Below are positions 1-8,442 of a stretch of 64,000 nt of DNA, piece by piece; position 1 is the stretch's first letter, and every line of letters begins with the position of its first letter. Origin of the DNA: Candidatus Kurthia intestinigallinarum. GTDB taxonomy: Bacteria; Bacillota; Bacilli; Bacillales_A; Planococcaceae. The stretch covers positions 1 through 64,000 of the forward strand of contig NZ_JTFC01000009.1 of NCBI RefSeq assembly GCF_003991225.1, read 5' to 3'. Position numbers and translations under genes: made by a program. Below the pieces are notes generated by a model. That model saw only the letters and a program-made list of their open reading frames with translations, searched no databases and was not told the origin of the DNA.

Positions 1-120
1 CCAAATATACTTTCATGTCACAGTTTATCCAGTTTTGAAAGAACAATCTTTCAATGAACTTACGCTAAGTTCACAACATCCGTGTTGTAACGCGTAAGTA
101 CGTACATCCTTGTACGAAAG

Positions 121-236
<116 letters not shown>

Positions 237-309
237 GAGTCATTAGCTCAGTTGGTAGAGCATCTGACTTTTAATCAGAGGGTCGCTGGTTCGAATCCTG
301 CATGACTCA
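237..309 (+). tRNA. tRNA-Lys (anticodon TTT)
   Basis: A full cloverleaf can be drawn. The acceptor arms are GAGTCAT (237-243) and ATGACTC (302-308), with discriminator A309. The D-loop carries AGCTCAGTTGGTAGAGC and the anticodon loop CTTTTAA carries TTT at 270-272. The T-loop is GGTTCGAATCC. The 3' CCA is not encoded. The gene abuts the 5S gene with no spacer, so it is processed from the rRNA operon transcript. Confidence 0.97.
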
Positions 310-313
310 TATT

Positions 314-365
314 AAAAAAACACGTCATATAGATGGAAAAATCTATCTATATGACGTGTTTTTTT
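314..365 (+). terminator. rRNA-tRNA operon terminator
   Basis: A 14-bp perfect stem (321-334 with 345-358) is flanked by an A-run on the left and a T-run on the right. It is symmetric enough to act on both strands and ends the rRNA/tRNA transcript. Confidence 0.9.
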
Positions 366-661
366 CTGTCCTTTTTTATTGAAATTTATTTTTTATACTT
401 AGTATTAGTACCAGGTGACAAATATCACTATTAATAACTTATACAAGCGTTTATACTCAAAAATGTCATCATTGCTAAATTATTATATTTAGAAAGAAAT
501 ATATAATATATTACTATTTCTAATAGCTGTGAAATAAGTAATTATCAGAAAATTACGAATATACTTATATATTGTAAAATAATTCATAATCGAATATGAT
601 AATAGTATGAACGATAAAATGACTTTAAACAGCTAAAAATAACATAAACGAGGTGATTTCT
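366..661. other. AT-rich gap with promoter of the E2-E1 cluster
   Basis: No gene is visible on either strand. A sigma-A-like promoter can be read at 572-600 (TTGTAA, 17 bases, TATGAT) about 60 bases upstream of the E2 start. No sigma-54 -24/-12 element of the kind that drives the Bacillus bkd operon was found. A weak cre-like sequence near 456-470 was not accepted. Confidence 0.55.
572..600 (+). promoter_or_regulatory. sigma-A-type promoter for E2-E1 operon
   Basis: TTGTAA at 572-577 and TATGAT at 595-600 are separated by 17 bases. The position, about 60 bases before the GTG start, fits. Assigned by inspection only. Confidence 0.5.
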
Positions 662-1909
662 GTGGAAAAAGTGTTGTTTACAGATGTTGGTGAAGGGCTA
701 CATGAAGCTGAAATTTTGCAGTGGTTTGTTGACGTTGGCGATACCGTAGAACGTGATGAAGCACTTGTAGAATTACAAACAGATAAGGTGGCAATCGAGG
801 TAACAGCTCCAAAAAAAGGAATCATTATGCAACGCATTGGGGATATTGGCCAACGCATTATTGTTGGTGATACACTCGTAGAAGTAGATACTGGGGAGGC
901 TTCTAGCACGGTAGTTGAGGAATCACAACAAGTAGCAGCACCTGAACAAGCTATCGAATCTGTTGCGACAACCGAAAAGAAAGCTACTCTAGATGAGAAA
1001 GGGCCAAAACGTATTAAGGCAGCGCCGAGCGTACGTAAATTGGCACGTGAACTAGGGATAGATATTCAAACGGTACAGGCCTCTGCAGCACATGGGCGTA
1101 TAACGAAAGAGGACATTCGAAATGCTACTTCAGGAAGTTCAGCAGAAGTATCACAAGCTGATCCAACAAAAGAAGCTGCAAAAGTATCGGTACATCGTGT
1201 AGCACCTATTATGGGTGAAAAACGTCGTGAAAAAATTTCTGGTGTACGTAAGCAAATGTATCAAAACATTGCGTATTCACTAGCGAATATCCCACATACG
1301 ACAGCGATGTACGACATGCAAGTTGATGAACTGAATCGTGTGCGTAAAGACTTGAAAGCGTTTACAGAACAGCCATTAACCTACTTACCATTCTTTATTA
1401 AAATTATTACGTATGTGCTACAAGAAAATCCGATTTTTAATGCGAGTATTGATGAAGAAAAAGAAGAAATTATTTATCATGAAAATGTAAATATTGGGAT
1501 TGCGATGGCAACAAAGCAAGGTCTTGTCGTACCAGTTATTCATAATGTAGAAACATTATCGCTAGAAGAAATTGCCACACAGCTTCAAGATTTAACAGAG
1601 CGTGGGCGTAATAATAAATTATCACTACATGAATTAAAAGGTGCTACATTCACTATCTCAAGTACGGGTATGCGCGGAGGTGTTTATGCAACACCTGTTA
1701 TGACAGCACCTCAAGTAGCAATTTTAGGGCTACATGCAATGGTGGAAAAACCAGTTATTTTACCAGACCGCACAATTGGTATCGGTACGGTAATGGGGTC
1801 AAGTCTATCATTTGATCATCGTATTATTGATGGGGAAGCAGTCGGCTACTTTATGGAAGCATTTAAGAACTATGTAGAAAATCCAAAACGCTTGTTATTA
1901 AAAGCATAG
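662..1909 (+). CDS. 2-oxoacid dehydrogenase complex E2, dihydrolipoyl acyltransferase
   Basis: E2 core of a pyruvate/branched-chain/acetoin-type dehydrogenase complex; it moves the acyl group from lipoamide to CoA. The 415-residue protein has an N-terminal lipoyl domain (about 1-75) with the lipoyl lysine in QTDKVAIEV (Lys42). A linker and an E1/E3-binding domain follow (APSVRKLARELGID, about 120-155). The C-terminal catalytic domain carries the active-site SFDHRIIDG motif. GTG at 662 is preferred over GTG at 653 because AGGTG at 651-655 is its ribosome binding site. It is the first gene of a three-gene operon, whereas E2 usually follows the E1 genes. The substrate cannot be fixed from sequence. 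Confidence 0.9.
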   Translation: MEKVLFTDVGEGLHEAEILQWFVDVGDTVERDEALVELQTDKVAIEVTAPKKGIIMQRIGDIGQRIIVGDTLVEVDTGEASSTVVEESQQVAAPEQAIESVATTEKKATLDEKGPKRIKAAPSVRKLARELGIDIQTVQASAAHGRITKEDIRNATSGSSAEVSQADPTKEAAKVSVHRVAPIMGEKRREKISGVRKQMYQNIAYSLANIPHTTAMYDMQVDELNRVRKDLKAFTEQPLTYLPFFIKIITYVLQENPIFNASIDEEKEEIIYHENVNIGIAMATKQGLVVPVIHNVETLSLEEIATQLQDLTERGRNNKLSLHELKGATFTISSTGMRGGVYATPVMTAPQVAILGLHAMVEKPVILPDRTIGIGTVMGSSLSFDHRIIDGEAVGYFMEAFKNYVENPKRLLLKA

Positions 1910-1921
1910 GAGGTGCCTTAA

Positions 1922-2950
1922 ATGGAAATGACAAAATGGTTAGATGAGCAAGGGAACTTAATTGGCGATGTAGCGGTGCCATCAGATGATGTATTAAAGA
2001 CGATGTACGCAGAAATGAAACGTGGCCGTATGATTGATACAAAAATGTTTAAAATGCAGCGTCAAGGGCGTATGGCACTTGTGGCGCCAGTGAGTGGTCA
2101 AGAAGCGATTCAGGTAGCGAGTGCGCTTGTATTAAATAAAGAGGACTGGATAGCGCCAAGTTACCGTGATTCGGTTGCGACGATGCTTCATGGTATGCCG
2201 CTTGAAAATATTATTCGTTATTTCAAAGGGTATAGTGACGGCGGTGGTGCTCCTGAAGGTGTCAATGTCTTGCCGGTACAAATCATTATTGCAGCACAAA
2301 TGCTTCATGCGACAGGTGTGGCGTTTGCATCGAAAATTAAAGGCGAGCAGGCACGTACGGTGACGTTTTTCGGCGATGGTGCAACGAGTCAGGGAGATTT
2401 CCACGAGGCGCTAAACTTCGCAGCCGTTTATAAGCTACCTGTGATTTTTGTATGTCAAAACAACCAATATGCGATCAGTACGCCAGTTAGTAAACAAATG
2501 AACACAGAAACAATTGTGGAGCGTGCAAAGGCATATAATATGGCCTATGAATATGTAGATGGCAATGATATATTAGCTTGCTATGATGTAATGAAACGTG
2601 CCTATGACAAAGCACAGGATGGGCCTGTATTTGTCGAGGCTGTGACGTATCGTTTAGGACCACATACAACGTCAGATGACCCGAAAAAATACCGTGAACA
2701 GACGGAAGAACAGCAGTGGCAACAAAAGGACCCACTTGTACGTATGCGTGCTTTTTTAGAAGCGAGAGGTCTATGGGACGCGGCATTTGAACGTGCTATA
2801 GAAGACCGTGCATCGGAGGAAATCGAGGAAGCTGTGGCGAAAATTGAAGAAACCCCGCCACCGACATTAGCGGATATGCTAGAGAAAGTTTACGAAACAC
2901 CTCCAACGCTTATTCAAGAGCAAATCGATGGTTTAAGGGGGAATGAATAA
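1922..2950 (+). CDS. 2-oxoacid dehydrogenase E1 component, alpha subunit
   Basis: Thiamine diphosphate-dependent E1-alpha (342 residues), which with E1-beta decarboxylates a 2-oxoacid and acylates the lipoyl arm of E2. The ThDP/Mg motif begins at FFGDGATSQGDF and runs to the QNNQYAIST block. The GPHTTSDD segment is the E1-alpha phosphorylation-loop region. Parts such as the EGVNVLP block and the KDPLVRMRAFLEARGLW tail resemble Bacillus PdhA, so a pyruvate-like substrate is possible, but branched-chain or acetoin use is not excluded. The ribosome binding site AGGAGGTG lies 6-7 bases before the ATG. The stop overlaps the ATG of E1-beta (TAATG). Confidence 0.9.
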   Translation: MEMTKWLDEQGNLIGDVAVPSDDVLKTMYAEMKRGRMIDTKMFKMQRQGRMALVAPVSGQEAIQVASALVLNKEDWIAPSYRDSVATMLHGMPLENIIRYFKGYSDGGGAPEGVNVLPVQIIIAAQMLHATGVAFASKIKGEQARTVTFFGDGATSQGDFHEALNFAAVYKLPVIFVCQNNQYAISTPVSKQMNTETIVERAKAYNMAYEYVDGNDILACYDVMKRAYDKAQDGPVFVEAVTYRLGPHTTSDDPKKYREQTEEQQWQQKDPLVRMRAFLEARGLWDAAFERAIEDRASEEIEEAVAKIEETPPPTLADMLEKVYETPPTLIQEQIDGLRGNE

Positions 2951-3927
2951 TGAGCGAAAAAACGATTGTACAGGCGATTAATGAGGCATTATTTCATGCG
3001 ATGGAGCATGAGGATGTTGTGTTATTAGGCGAAGATGTAGCAACAAACGGCGGTGTATTCCGTGTGACGGATGGGCTGAAGGAAAAGTTTGGCCCGATGC
3101 GTGTCATTGATACACCACTTGCAGAGTCTGGCATTATCGGTACAGCGGTCGGTATGAGTGTTAACGGTTTACGTCCAATCGCAGAAATTCAATTTTTCGG
3201 CTTTATTTATGAAGCAATGGATCAAATGGTTAGCCAGGCTACGCGTATGCGTTACCGCTCAAATGGCCGCTTCCATTCACCGATTGTCGTACGTAGTCCG
3301 TATGGTGCAGGCGTTAATACACCGGAGCTTCATGCAGACAGTATTGAAGCGATTTTTAGTCATTCTCCAGGTATGAAAATTGTGATGCCATCGAGTCCAT
3401 ATGACGCAAAAGGCTTACTTCTTGCAGCAATTGAGGACCCCGATCCGGTACTGTTTTTAGAGCCGATGAGCATTTATCGTTCGGTACGTGAAGAGGTACC
3501 AGATGAAGCGTATACGGTACCGATTGGTGAGGCAAAAATCGTCCAAGAAGGAACGGATGCAACGATTGTGACATGGGGACCGCCTGTTGTATGGCTACAG
3601 CAAGTTGTAGAAGACTATGCAAAACAAGGGGTATCGATCGAGCTAATTGACCTGCGTACAGTGGCGCCGCTAGATATTCATACAATTGTAGCCTCAGTTG
3701 AAAAAACCGAACGATTATGTATTGTACATGAAGCAGTTAAAACAAATGGTATCGGTGCAGAAATTGCTGCGCTTGTTTCAGAACGCGCTATTTTCTCGCT
3801 TGTTGGGCCGATTAAACGTGTGACAGGGTTTGATTCACCTTACCCGGCAGGCACCATTGAACGAGACTGGATGCCAAATCCAAGCCGTGTAAAAATCGCC
3901 ATTGATGAATTACTAACATACGAATAA
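2950..3927 (+). CDS. 2-oxoacid dehydrogenase E1 component, beta subunit
   Basis: E1-beta (325 residues), forming the alpha2-beta2 E1 with the preceding product. It has the transketolase pyrimidine-binding domain (LGEDVATNGGVFRVTDGL, IDTPLAESGIIG, EIQFFGFIYEAMDQ) and the C-terminal transketolase domain (TIVTWGPPV, IDLRTVAPLD). It is translationally coupled to E1-alpha by a one-base overlap. A terminator follows at once, so the operon contains no E3 (dihydrolipoamide dehydrogenase); E3 must be supplied from elsewhere in the genome. Confidence 0.92.
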   Translation: MSEKTIVQAINEALFHAMEHEDVVLLGEDVATNGGVFRVTDGLKEKFGPMRVIDTPLAESGIIGTAVGMSVNGLRPIAEIQFFGFIYEAMDQMVSQATRMRYRSNGRFHSPIVVRSPYGAGVNTPELHADSIEAIFSHSPGMKIVMPSSPYDAKGLLLAAIEDPDPVLFLEPMSIYRSVREEVPDEAYTVPIGEAKIVQEGTDATIVTWGPPVVWLQQVVEDYAKQGVSIELIDLRTVAPLDIHTIVASVEKTERLCIVHEAVKTNGIGAEIAALVSERAIFSLVGPIKRVTGFDSPYPAGTIERDWMPNPSRVKIAIDELLTYE

Positions 3928-3932
3928 AAATT

Positions 3933-3972
3933 AAAAAGTCGCATAAAATGTTCGATAAATGCGACTTTTTTT
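3933..3972 (+). terminator. Terminator of the E2-E1 operon
   Basis: An 11-bp stem (AAAAAGTCGCA, 3933-3943, with TGCGACTTTTT, 3960-3970) and a T-run. Confidence 0.9.
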
Positions 3973-4051
3973 CTGTTGTCTAATTTACAGTATTTATGCG
4001 TTTTCTTTAGTTGTAAAATAAAAAAATTCTTGAAAATTTTCTAAAAATTTA

Positions 4052-4080
4052 TTGACATTAAAACACGGTGTTGTTACGAT
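4052..4080 (+). promoter_or_regulatory. Strong sigma-A promoter of the polyamine leader/operon
   Basis: TTGACA (4052-4057), 17 bases, TACGAT (4075-4080). The -35 is consensus and the spacing ideal, predicting a start near 4087. This is about 410 bases upstream of speD, which implies a very long untranslated leader or a separate small RNA. Confidence 0.8.
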
Positions 4081-4086
4081 AAATGC

Positions 4087-4442
4087 GTTGTTCAACAGGG
4101 AAGTCGTTTTCGAGTGAGTCTTTCCGAGCAATGATTATTTGACCACTCCTTTAAGGAGTTAAGGCCATACGGACAGCCGGGTCGACTGCCGCTTGGTGGA
4201 GCCATTCCACCTATTGATTGAGTTAAAAGCTCAAGTTTTATAAGTTGGTTACTTTACAACCAGTGTTTAAATGCACATCAACTTGTGAAATTGGTCAATA
4301 TGAGTAGTAAAAGTAATTATTTGCTATATAGACTCTAAAAAGCCATGATAGGATTAACTTCGAAACCGATACGGGAATTTAGGCGATTTTTTCTGTTTTT
4401 CTGAACTTGTCTATTTTTTTACGAATTCGTATGTATATATCC
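4087..4442 (+). ncRNA. Structured leader RNA upstream of polyamine operon (candidate riboswitch or sRNA)
   Basis: About 350 nt with no coding potential but many hairpins readable by eye. These are GGGAAG/CTTTCC around an inner TCG-TTTT-CGA; ACTCC/GGAGT (4145-4159); CGG-A-CAG/CTG-CCG (about 4170-4191); GGTGGA/TCCACC with loop GCCAT (4195-4211); TTGAG/CTCAA (4218-4234); and AAGTTG/CAACTT (about 4242-4273) enclosing two smaller hairpins. A GC-rich core (4160-4212) stands out from the AT-rich surroundings. A T-run at 4385-4392 could be the 3' end of an independent RNA. The second terminator at 4443-4483 suggests a transcription-attenuating leader. I could not match it to lysine, SAM, T-box, M-box, c-di-AMP, guanidine or 6S consensus elements. 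Confidence 0.6.
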
Positions 4443-4483
4443 AAGAGCAAGTGATGCCAAAGTGCATTGCTTGCTCTTTTTTT
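4443..4483 (+). terminator. Leader terminator (attenuator) directly before speD
   Basis: A 15-bp stem (4443-4457 with 4464-4478) has nine perfect outer pairs, a six-base loop and a seven-T run (4477-4483). It lies between the leader promoter and the speD ribosome binding site GGAGGTG (4488-4494). With no other promoter evident, expression of the six-gene operon should require reading through this structure, as in riboswitch- or protein-controlled attenuation. Confidence 0.85.
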
Positions 4484-4499
4484 GTTGGAGGTGTGGAAA

Positions 4500-5255
4500 A
4501 TGAAACGATTAAAGCTGTATGGATTTAATAATTTAACAAAGGCACTGAGCTTCAATATTTATGATGTGTGTTATGCGGAGACGTCTGCAGAGCAACAAGC
4601 CTATATAGACTATATTGATGAGCAATACAATGCAGACCGCCTAACGGATATTTTATTGCATGTGACGGAAATGATTGGTGCGCACGTGTTAAATGTCTCA
4701 AAGCAAGATTATGATCCGCAAGGCGCGAGCGTGACGTGTTTAATTGCTGAGCAACAACTAGCGCGCTATGGTAGTGATACACTCGTTGCTCATTTAGATA
4801 AAAGTCATGTGACGGTGCATACATATCCGGAATTTCACCCAGAAAACCATTTAGCGACGTTCCGTGTAGACATTGATGTCGCAACTTGTGGTGAGATTAC
4901 ACCGCTATCGACACTCGACTATTTAATTTCATCATTCGATTCAGATGTCATCACAATGGATTACCGCGTACGAGGATTCACGCGTGATATTCATGGCAAT
5001 AAAGTGTATCTTGACCATCCAGTTCACTCGATTCAAGACTATATTGCGTCTCCTACACTTGCTAAATACGACGTTGACGATATGAATGTCCCACATGCCA
5101 ATCTGTTTCACACGCGAATGCGTTTAAAAGATTTACCACTCGAAAATTATGTATTTGATATGGATTTAACTGACGTGTCGTCGCTTAAAAAAGAGCAGAT
5201 GCTTGCGGCGCTTCACGTCGAAATGGAAGAAATTTTTCACGGAACGGGAGTGTAA
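4500..5255 (+). CDS. speD: S-adenosylmethionine decarboxylase proenzyme (E. coli type)
   Basis: Makes decarboxylated SAM, the aminopropyl donor for spermidine synthase. The 251-residue proenzyme aligns along its length with the Escherichia coli SpeD type (class 1A; LYGFNNLTKALSF start, QDYDPQGASVT, FRVDIDVATCG, DYRVRGFTRDIHG). It is not the short ~125-residue class 1B enzyme typical of Bacillus. Autocleavage should occur in LDKSHVTVHTYPE, with Ser102 becoming the pyruvoyl group. ATG at 4500 follows GGAGGTG by six bases and is chosen over an upstream in-frame start inside the terminator. First gene of the polyamine operon; speA follows after 6 bases. Confidence 0.95.
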   Translation: MKRLKLYGFNNLTKALSFNIYDVCYAETSAEQQAYIDYIDEQYNADRLTDILLHVTEMIGAHVLNVSKQDYDPQGASVTCLIAEQQLARYGSDTLVAHLDKSHVTVHTYPEFHPENHLATFRVDIDVATCGEITPLSTLDYLISSFDSDVITMDYRVRGFTRDIHGNKVYLDHPVHSIQDYIASPTLAKYDVDDMNVPHANLFHTRMRLKDLPLENYVFDMDLTDVSSLKKEQMLAALHVEMEEIFHGTGV

Positions 5256-5261
5256 CGATTC

Positions 5262-6725
5262 ATGCAGCAACTTGCAACAACGCAGCAAAAGGCACCGCTT
5301 TATGAAGCACTGATGCACTTTAAAAAACAACGCATCGTACCGTTTGATGTACCAGGTCACAAGCGAGGTCGTGGTAATCCAGAACTTGCTGCTTTTCTAG
5401 GCGAAGATGCATTGGCCGTCGATGTTAACTCGATGAAACCACTCGATAATTTATGCCATCCTGTATCGGTCATTAAGGAAGCAGAAGAAGTCGCTGCACA
5501 AGCTTTTGGTGCAAACGAAGCCTTTTTTATGGTCGGTGGAACGACATCGGCTGTACAGGCAATGGTCTTTAGCACGACGAAGCAGGGCGATGAAATTATT
5601 CTACCGCGCAATGTCCATCGTAGCGTACTCAATGCGCTCGTGTTAAATGGCGCGATTCCGGTATATGTCAATCCAGAGGCGAATGATGAACTTGGGATTG
5701 CACTCGGCATGTCGATTACCCAAGTACAGCGTGCCATTGAAGAGCATCCAAATGCGAAGGCCGTATTTGTGAATAACCCAACGTATTACGGGATTTGCTC
5801 AGATTTAAAAGGTATCGTTGATGTGGCACATAAAGCAGGTATGAAAGTACTTGCGGATGAGGCACATGGTACGCATTTTTATTTTGGTAAAGATATGCCG
5901 ATTTCGGCAATGGCAGCTGGAGCTGATATGGCTGCAGTGAGCATGCATAAATCAGGCGGCAGCCTAACACAAAGCTCCTTTTTATTAATGGGGCCTGGCA
6001 TGAACGCCGATTATGTACGTCAAGTAGTGAATTTAACGCAGACGACAAGTGCATCGTATTTATTAATGGCGAGTCTGGATTTATCACGTCGCAATTTAGC
6101 GTTAAATGGTCATGACATTTTCCAACAAGTCGTCGATTATACGAATTATGTGCGCGACGAATTGCATGCCATTGGGGGTTATTATGTGTTCGGTAACGAT
6201 TTGATTAACGGCGATAGTGTCTATGATTTAGACCCAACTAAACTTTCTATTCATACTTTAAACGTAGGTTTAGCGGGAATTGAAGTGTACGATATTTTAC
6301 GGGATGATTACGATATTCAAATTGAATTTGGAGATCTTGGAAATATTTTGGCATACATTTCCGTTGGCGACCGCGAGCGTGATATTGAGCGCTTAGTCGG
6401 AGCATTAGCCGATATTAAACGTCGCTTTGAACGTTCGAAAAAAGGCATGCTGACGCAGGAATATCTTGAGCCAGTGGTTGCCATTTCACCGCAACAAGCC
6501 TTTTATGCACAAAAAGAGCTGTTGCCACTTCATGAGGCAATTGGCCGTATATGTGGTGAATTTGTTATGTGCTATCCACCGGGTATTCCGATTTTAGGAC
6601 CAGGGGAAGTCGTGACTGAGGCCGTTGTGACGTATATTGCCTATGCGAAGGAAAAGGGCTGTCAGTTAACCGGCACAGAGGATTTACAAGTAGAAAAATT
6701 AAATGTCGTCAAGGAAGGTGTTTAG
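5262..6725 (+). CDS. speA: Arginine decarboxylase (Orn/Lys/Arg decarboxylase family)
   Basis: PLP enzyme of fold type I, 487 residues, the size of the short Bacillus SpeA-type decarboxylases. Visible motifs are FDVPGHKRGRG near the N-terminus, FMVGGTTSAVQAM, the PLP-binding Asp in LADEAHGTHF and the Schiff-base lysine in SMHKSGGSLTQSS. Arginine rather than lysine or ornithine is inferred from the operon, which holds agmatinase downstream. The product agmatine feeds SpeB. The gene ends one base before the ATG of speE, indicating translational coupling. Confidence 0.88.
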   Translation: MQQLATTQQKAPLYEALMHFKKQRIVPFDVPGHKRGRGNPELAAFLGEDALAVDVNSMKPLDNLCHPVSVIKEAEEVAAQAFGANEAFFMVGGTTSAVQAMVFSTTKQGDEIILPRNVHRSVLNALVLNGAIPVYVNPEANDELGIALGMSITQVQRAIEEHPNAKAVFVNNPTYYGICSDLKGIVDVAHKAGMKVLADEAHGTHFYFGKDMPISAMAAGADMAAVSMHKSGGSLTQSSFLLMGPGMNADYVRQVVNLTQTTSASYLLMASLDLSRRNLALNGHDIFQQVVDYTNYVRDELHAIGGYYVFGNDLINGDSVYDLDPTKLSIHTLNVGLAGIEVYDILRDDYDIQIEFGDLGNILAYISVGDRERDIERLVGALADIKRRFERSKKGMLTQEYLEPVVAISPQQAFYAQKELLPLHEAIGRICGEFVMCYPPGIPILGPGEVVTEAVVTYIAYAKEKGCQLTGTEDLQVEKLNVVKEGV

Positions 6726-7580
6726 ATGGAGCTATGGTATAGCGAGCCACATACGAAAGATGTCAAATTTTCGATTAAAGTGAATAAACAACTCTATAGC
6801 GCACAAAGTGAATTTCAGCGCATTGACGTATTTGAATCAGCGGAGTTTGGCCGTTTTTTAACGCTTGATGGCTATATGATGCTGACGGAAAAAGATGAAT
6901 TTATTTACCATGAAATGCTTGTACATGTACCAATGTCTGTGCATCCAAAAGCAGAAAATATTTTAGTTATTGGTGCAGGAGATGGCGGTATTTTACGCGA
7001 GCTAGCACAGTATCCATCGGTTCAAACGATTGATCTTGTAGAAATTGATGAGCAGGTTATTGACGTGTGTAAAAAGTATTTACCACAAACAGCATGTGGC
7101 TTTGACGACCCACGTGTAACGGTGCATATTGCAGATGGCTTAAAATATGTACGCCATGCAGAAAATCAATATGATGTCATTATCGTCGATTCAACAGATC
7201 CCTTTGGACCAGGTGAAGGGCTCTTTACGAAAGAATTTTACGGCAACTGCTACAACGCGCTGAAATCAGATGGTATTATGGTCAACCAGCATGAAAGTCC
7301 ATTTTACGAAGAGGACCGTTTAGCGATGCAGCGTGCACATAAGCGCATCGTGGAAAGCTTTCCGATTAGTCGCGTTTATCAGGCGCATATTCCGACGTAC
7401 CCATCAGGTCATTGGCTTTTTGGTTTTGCGTCAAAACAGTATCACCCAATTGAGCACCAGCAGGCGGAGCGCTTTAAAAAATTGAATATTCCGACGAAAT
7501 ATTATAATCATCAGTTACATATCGGAGCGTTTTGCCTACCAAACTATGTAGAGGAGCTATTAGCAGATGTTGAAGACTAA
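6726..7580 (+). CDS. speE: Spermidine synthase (aminopropyltransferase)
   Basis: Transfers the aminopropyl group of decarboxylated SAM to putrescine. The 284-residue protein has the Rossmann glycine motif VIGAGDGGILREL, the acidic cofactor residues in LVEIDEQV, the catalytic DSTDPFGPGEGLF loop and the PSGHWLF segment typical of SpeE. The start codon directly follows the speA stop. The last 14 bases overlap the start of speB. Confidence 0.95.
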   Translation: MELWYSEPHTKDVKFSIKVNKQLYSAQSEFQRIDVFESAEFGRFLTLDGYMMLTEKDEFIYHEMLVHVPMSVHPKAENILVIGAGDGGILRELAQYPSVQTIDLVEIDEQVIDVCKKYLPQTACGFDDPRVTVHIADGLKYVRHAENQYDVIIVDSTDPFGPGEGLFTKEFYGNCYNALKSDGIMVNQHESPFYEEDRLAMQRAHKRIVESFPISRVYQAHIPTYPSGHWLFGFASKQYHPIEHQQAERFKKLNIPTKYYNHQLHIGAFCLPNYVEELLADVED

Positions 7581-8424
7581 TATTCAAACATTTATCGGCT
7601 GTGAAGCGGATTACCGCGACGCAACGCATGTATTATACGGCGTGCCATTTGATGGGACGACGAGCTATCGTCCGGGGACACGTTTTGGTCCATCGGCCGT
7701 ACGCGCAGAATCATTTGGTTTAGAAACGTATAGCCCGTACCAAGATAAGGATTTAACGGATTATGCAGTGTTTGATAGTGGCGATTTAGAGCTACCATTT
7801 GGTAACCCAGTGCGTGTGTTAGAGGCAATTGAAGCACGTGCAACAACCATTTTAGACGATGGGAAATTTCCATTTATGGTTGGCGGTGAGCATTTAGTGA
7901 CCCTTGGAGCCGTACGTGCAGCGTTTAAAAAACATCCAGATTTACATATGATTCATTTCGATGCGCATACGGATTTACGGGATGATTATTTAGGCGAAAA
8001 ATTATCACATGCGACCGTATTACGTCGCTGCCATGATTTACTAGGCGACCAAAAAATTTATCATTTTGGTATTCGCTCAGGCGACCGTCCAGAATTTAAA
8101 TGGGCAGACGAGGGCCATACAACGCTTCAAAAATTTAATTTCGATGGTTTAGCACAAGCACTACAAGCCATTGGTAATAAGCCAGTCTATTTCACGATTG
8201 ATTTAGATGTCCTCGACCCGTCAGAGTTTCCGGGAACGGGGACACCAGAAGCGGGTGGTGTAACATTTACAGCACTTATTGACGCATTGATTGCTGTTAG
8301 TAAACAGGCCAATGTTGTCGCTTGTGATGTCAATGAGCTCGCACCAATTTATGATCCATCCGGCCGTTCAACGGCACTTGCAGGAAAAGTTATTCGCGAG
8401 TTTTTAATCGCACTTCAAAAATAG
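7567..8424 (+). CDS. speB: Agmatinase (ureohydrolase family)
   Basis: Hydrolyses agmatine to putrescine and urea. The 285-residue protein shows all binuclear manganese motifs: GGEH, HFDAHTDLRD and FTIDLDVLDPSEFPGTGTPE. The C-terminal ELAPIYDPSGRSTALAG block is also present. It overlaps speE by 14 bases. An alternative substrate, N1-aminopropylagmatine, cannot be excluded, because SpeE of some bacteria acts on agmatine and the operon also holds an aspartate-semialdehyde branch. Confidence 0.93.
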   Translation: MLKTNIQTFIGCEADYRDATHVLYGVPFDGTTSYRPGTRFGPSAVRAESFGLETYSPYQDKDLTDYAVFDSGDLELPFGNPVRVLEAIEARATTILDDGKFPFMVGGEHLVTLGAVRAAFKKHPDLHMIHFDAHTDLRDDYLGEKLSHATVLRRCHDLLGDQKIYHFGIRSGDRPEFKWADEGHTTLQKFNFDGLAQALQAIGNKPVYFTIDLDVLDPSEFPGTGTPEAGGVTFTALIDALIAVSKQANVVACDVNELAPIYDPSGRSTALAGKVIREFLIALQK

Positions 8425-8442
8425 AAAAGGGGTTATGTAAAA

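Noticed and set aside
456-470. cre-like sequence around CAAGCGTTTATAC upstream of the E2 gene
   Set aside because: Three mismatches to the CcpA consensus and no fitting position relative to the promoter at 572-600.
366-661. Sigma-54 promoter for a bkd-like operon
   Set aside because: No TGGCAC-N5-TTGCA element was found; the sigma-A-like promoter is better supported.
4087-4442. Leader as a lysine riboswitch, SAM-I, T-box, M-box, 6S RNA or tmRNA
   Set aside because: None of the conserved cores I remember (for example the T-box TGGNACC element, the SAM-I core or the M-box GGTGAGGCTCC block) is present. A covariance-model search would decide.
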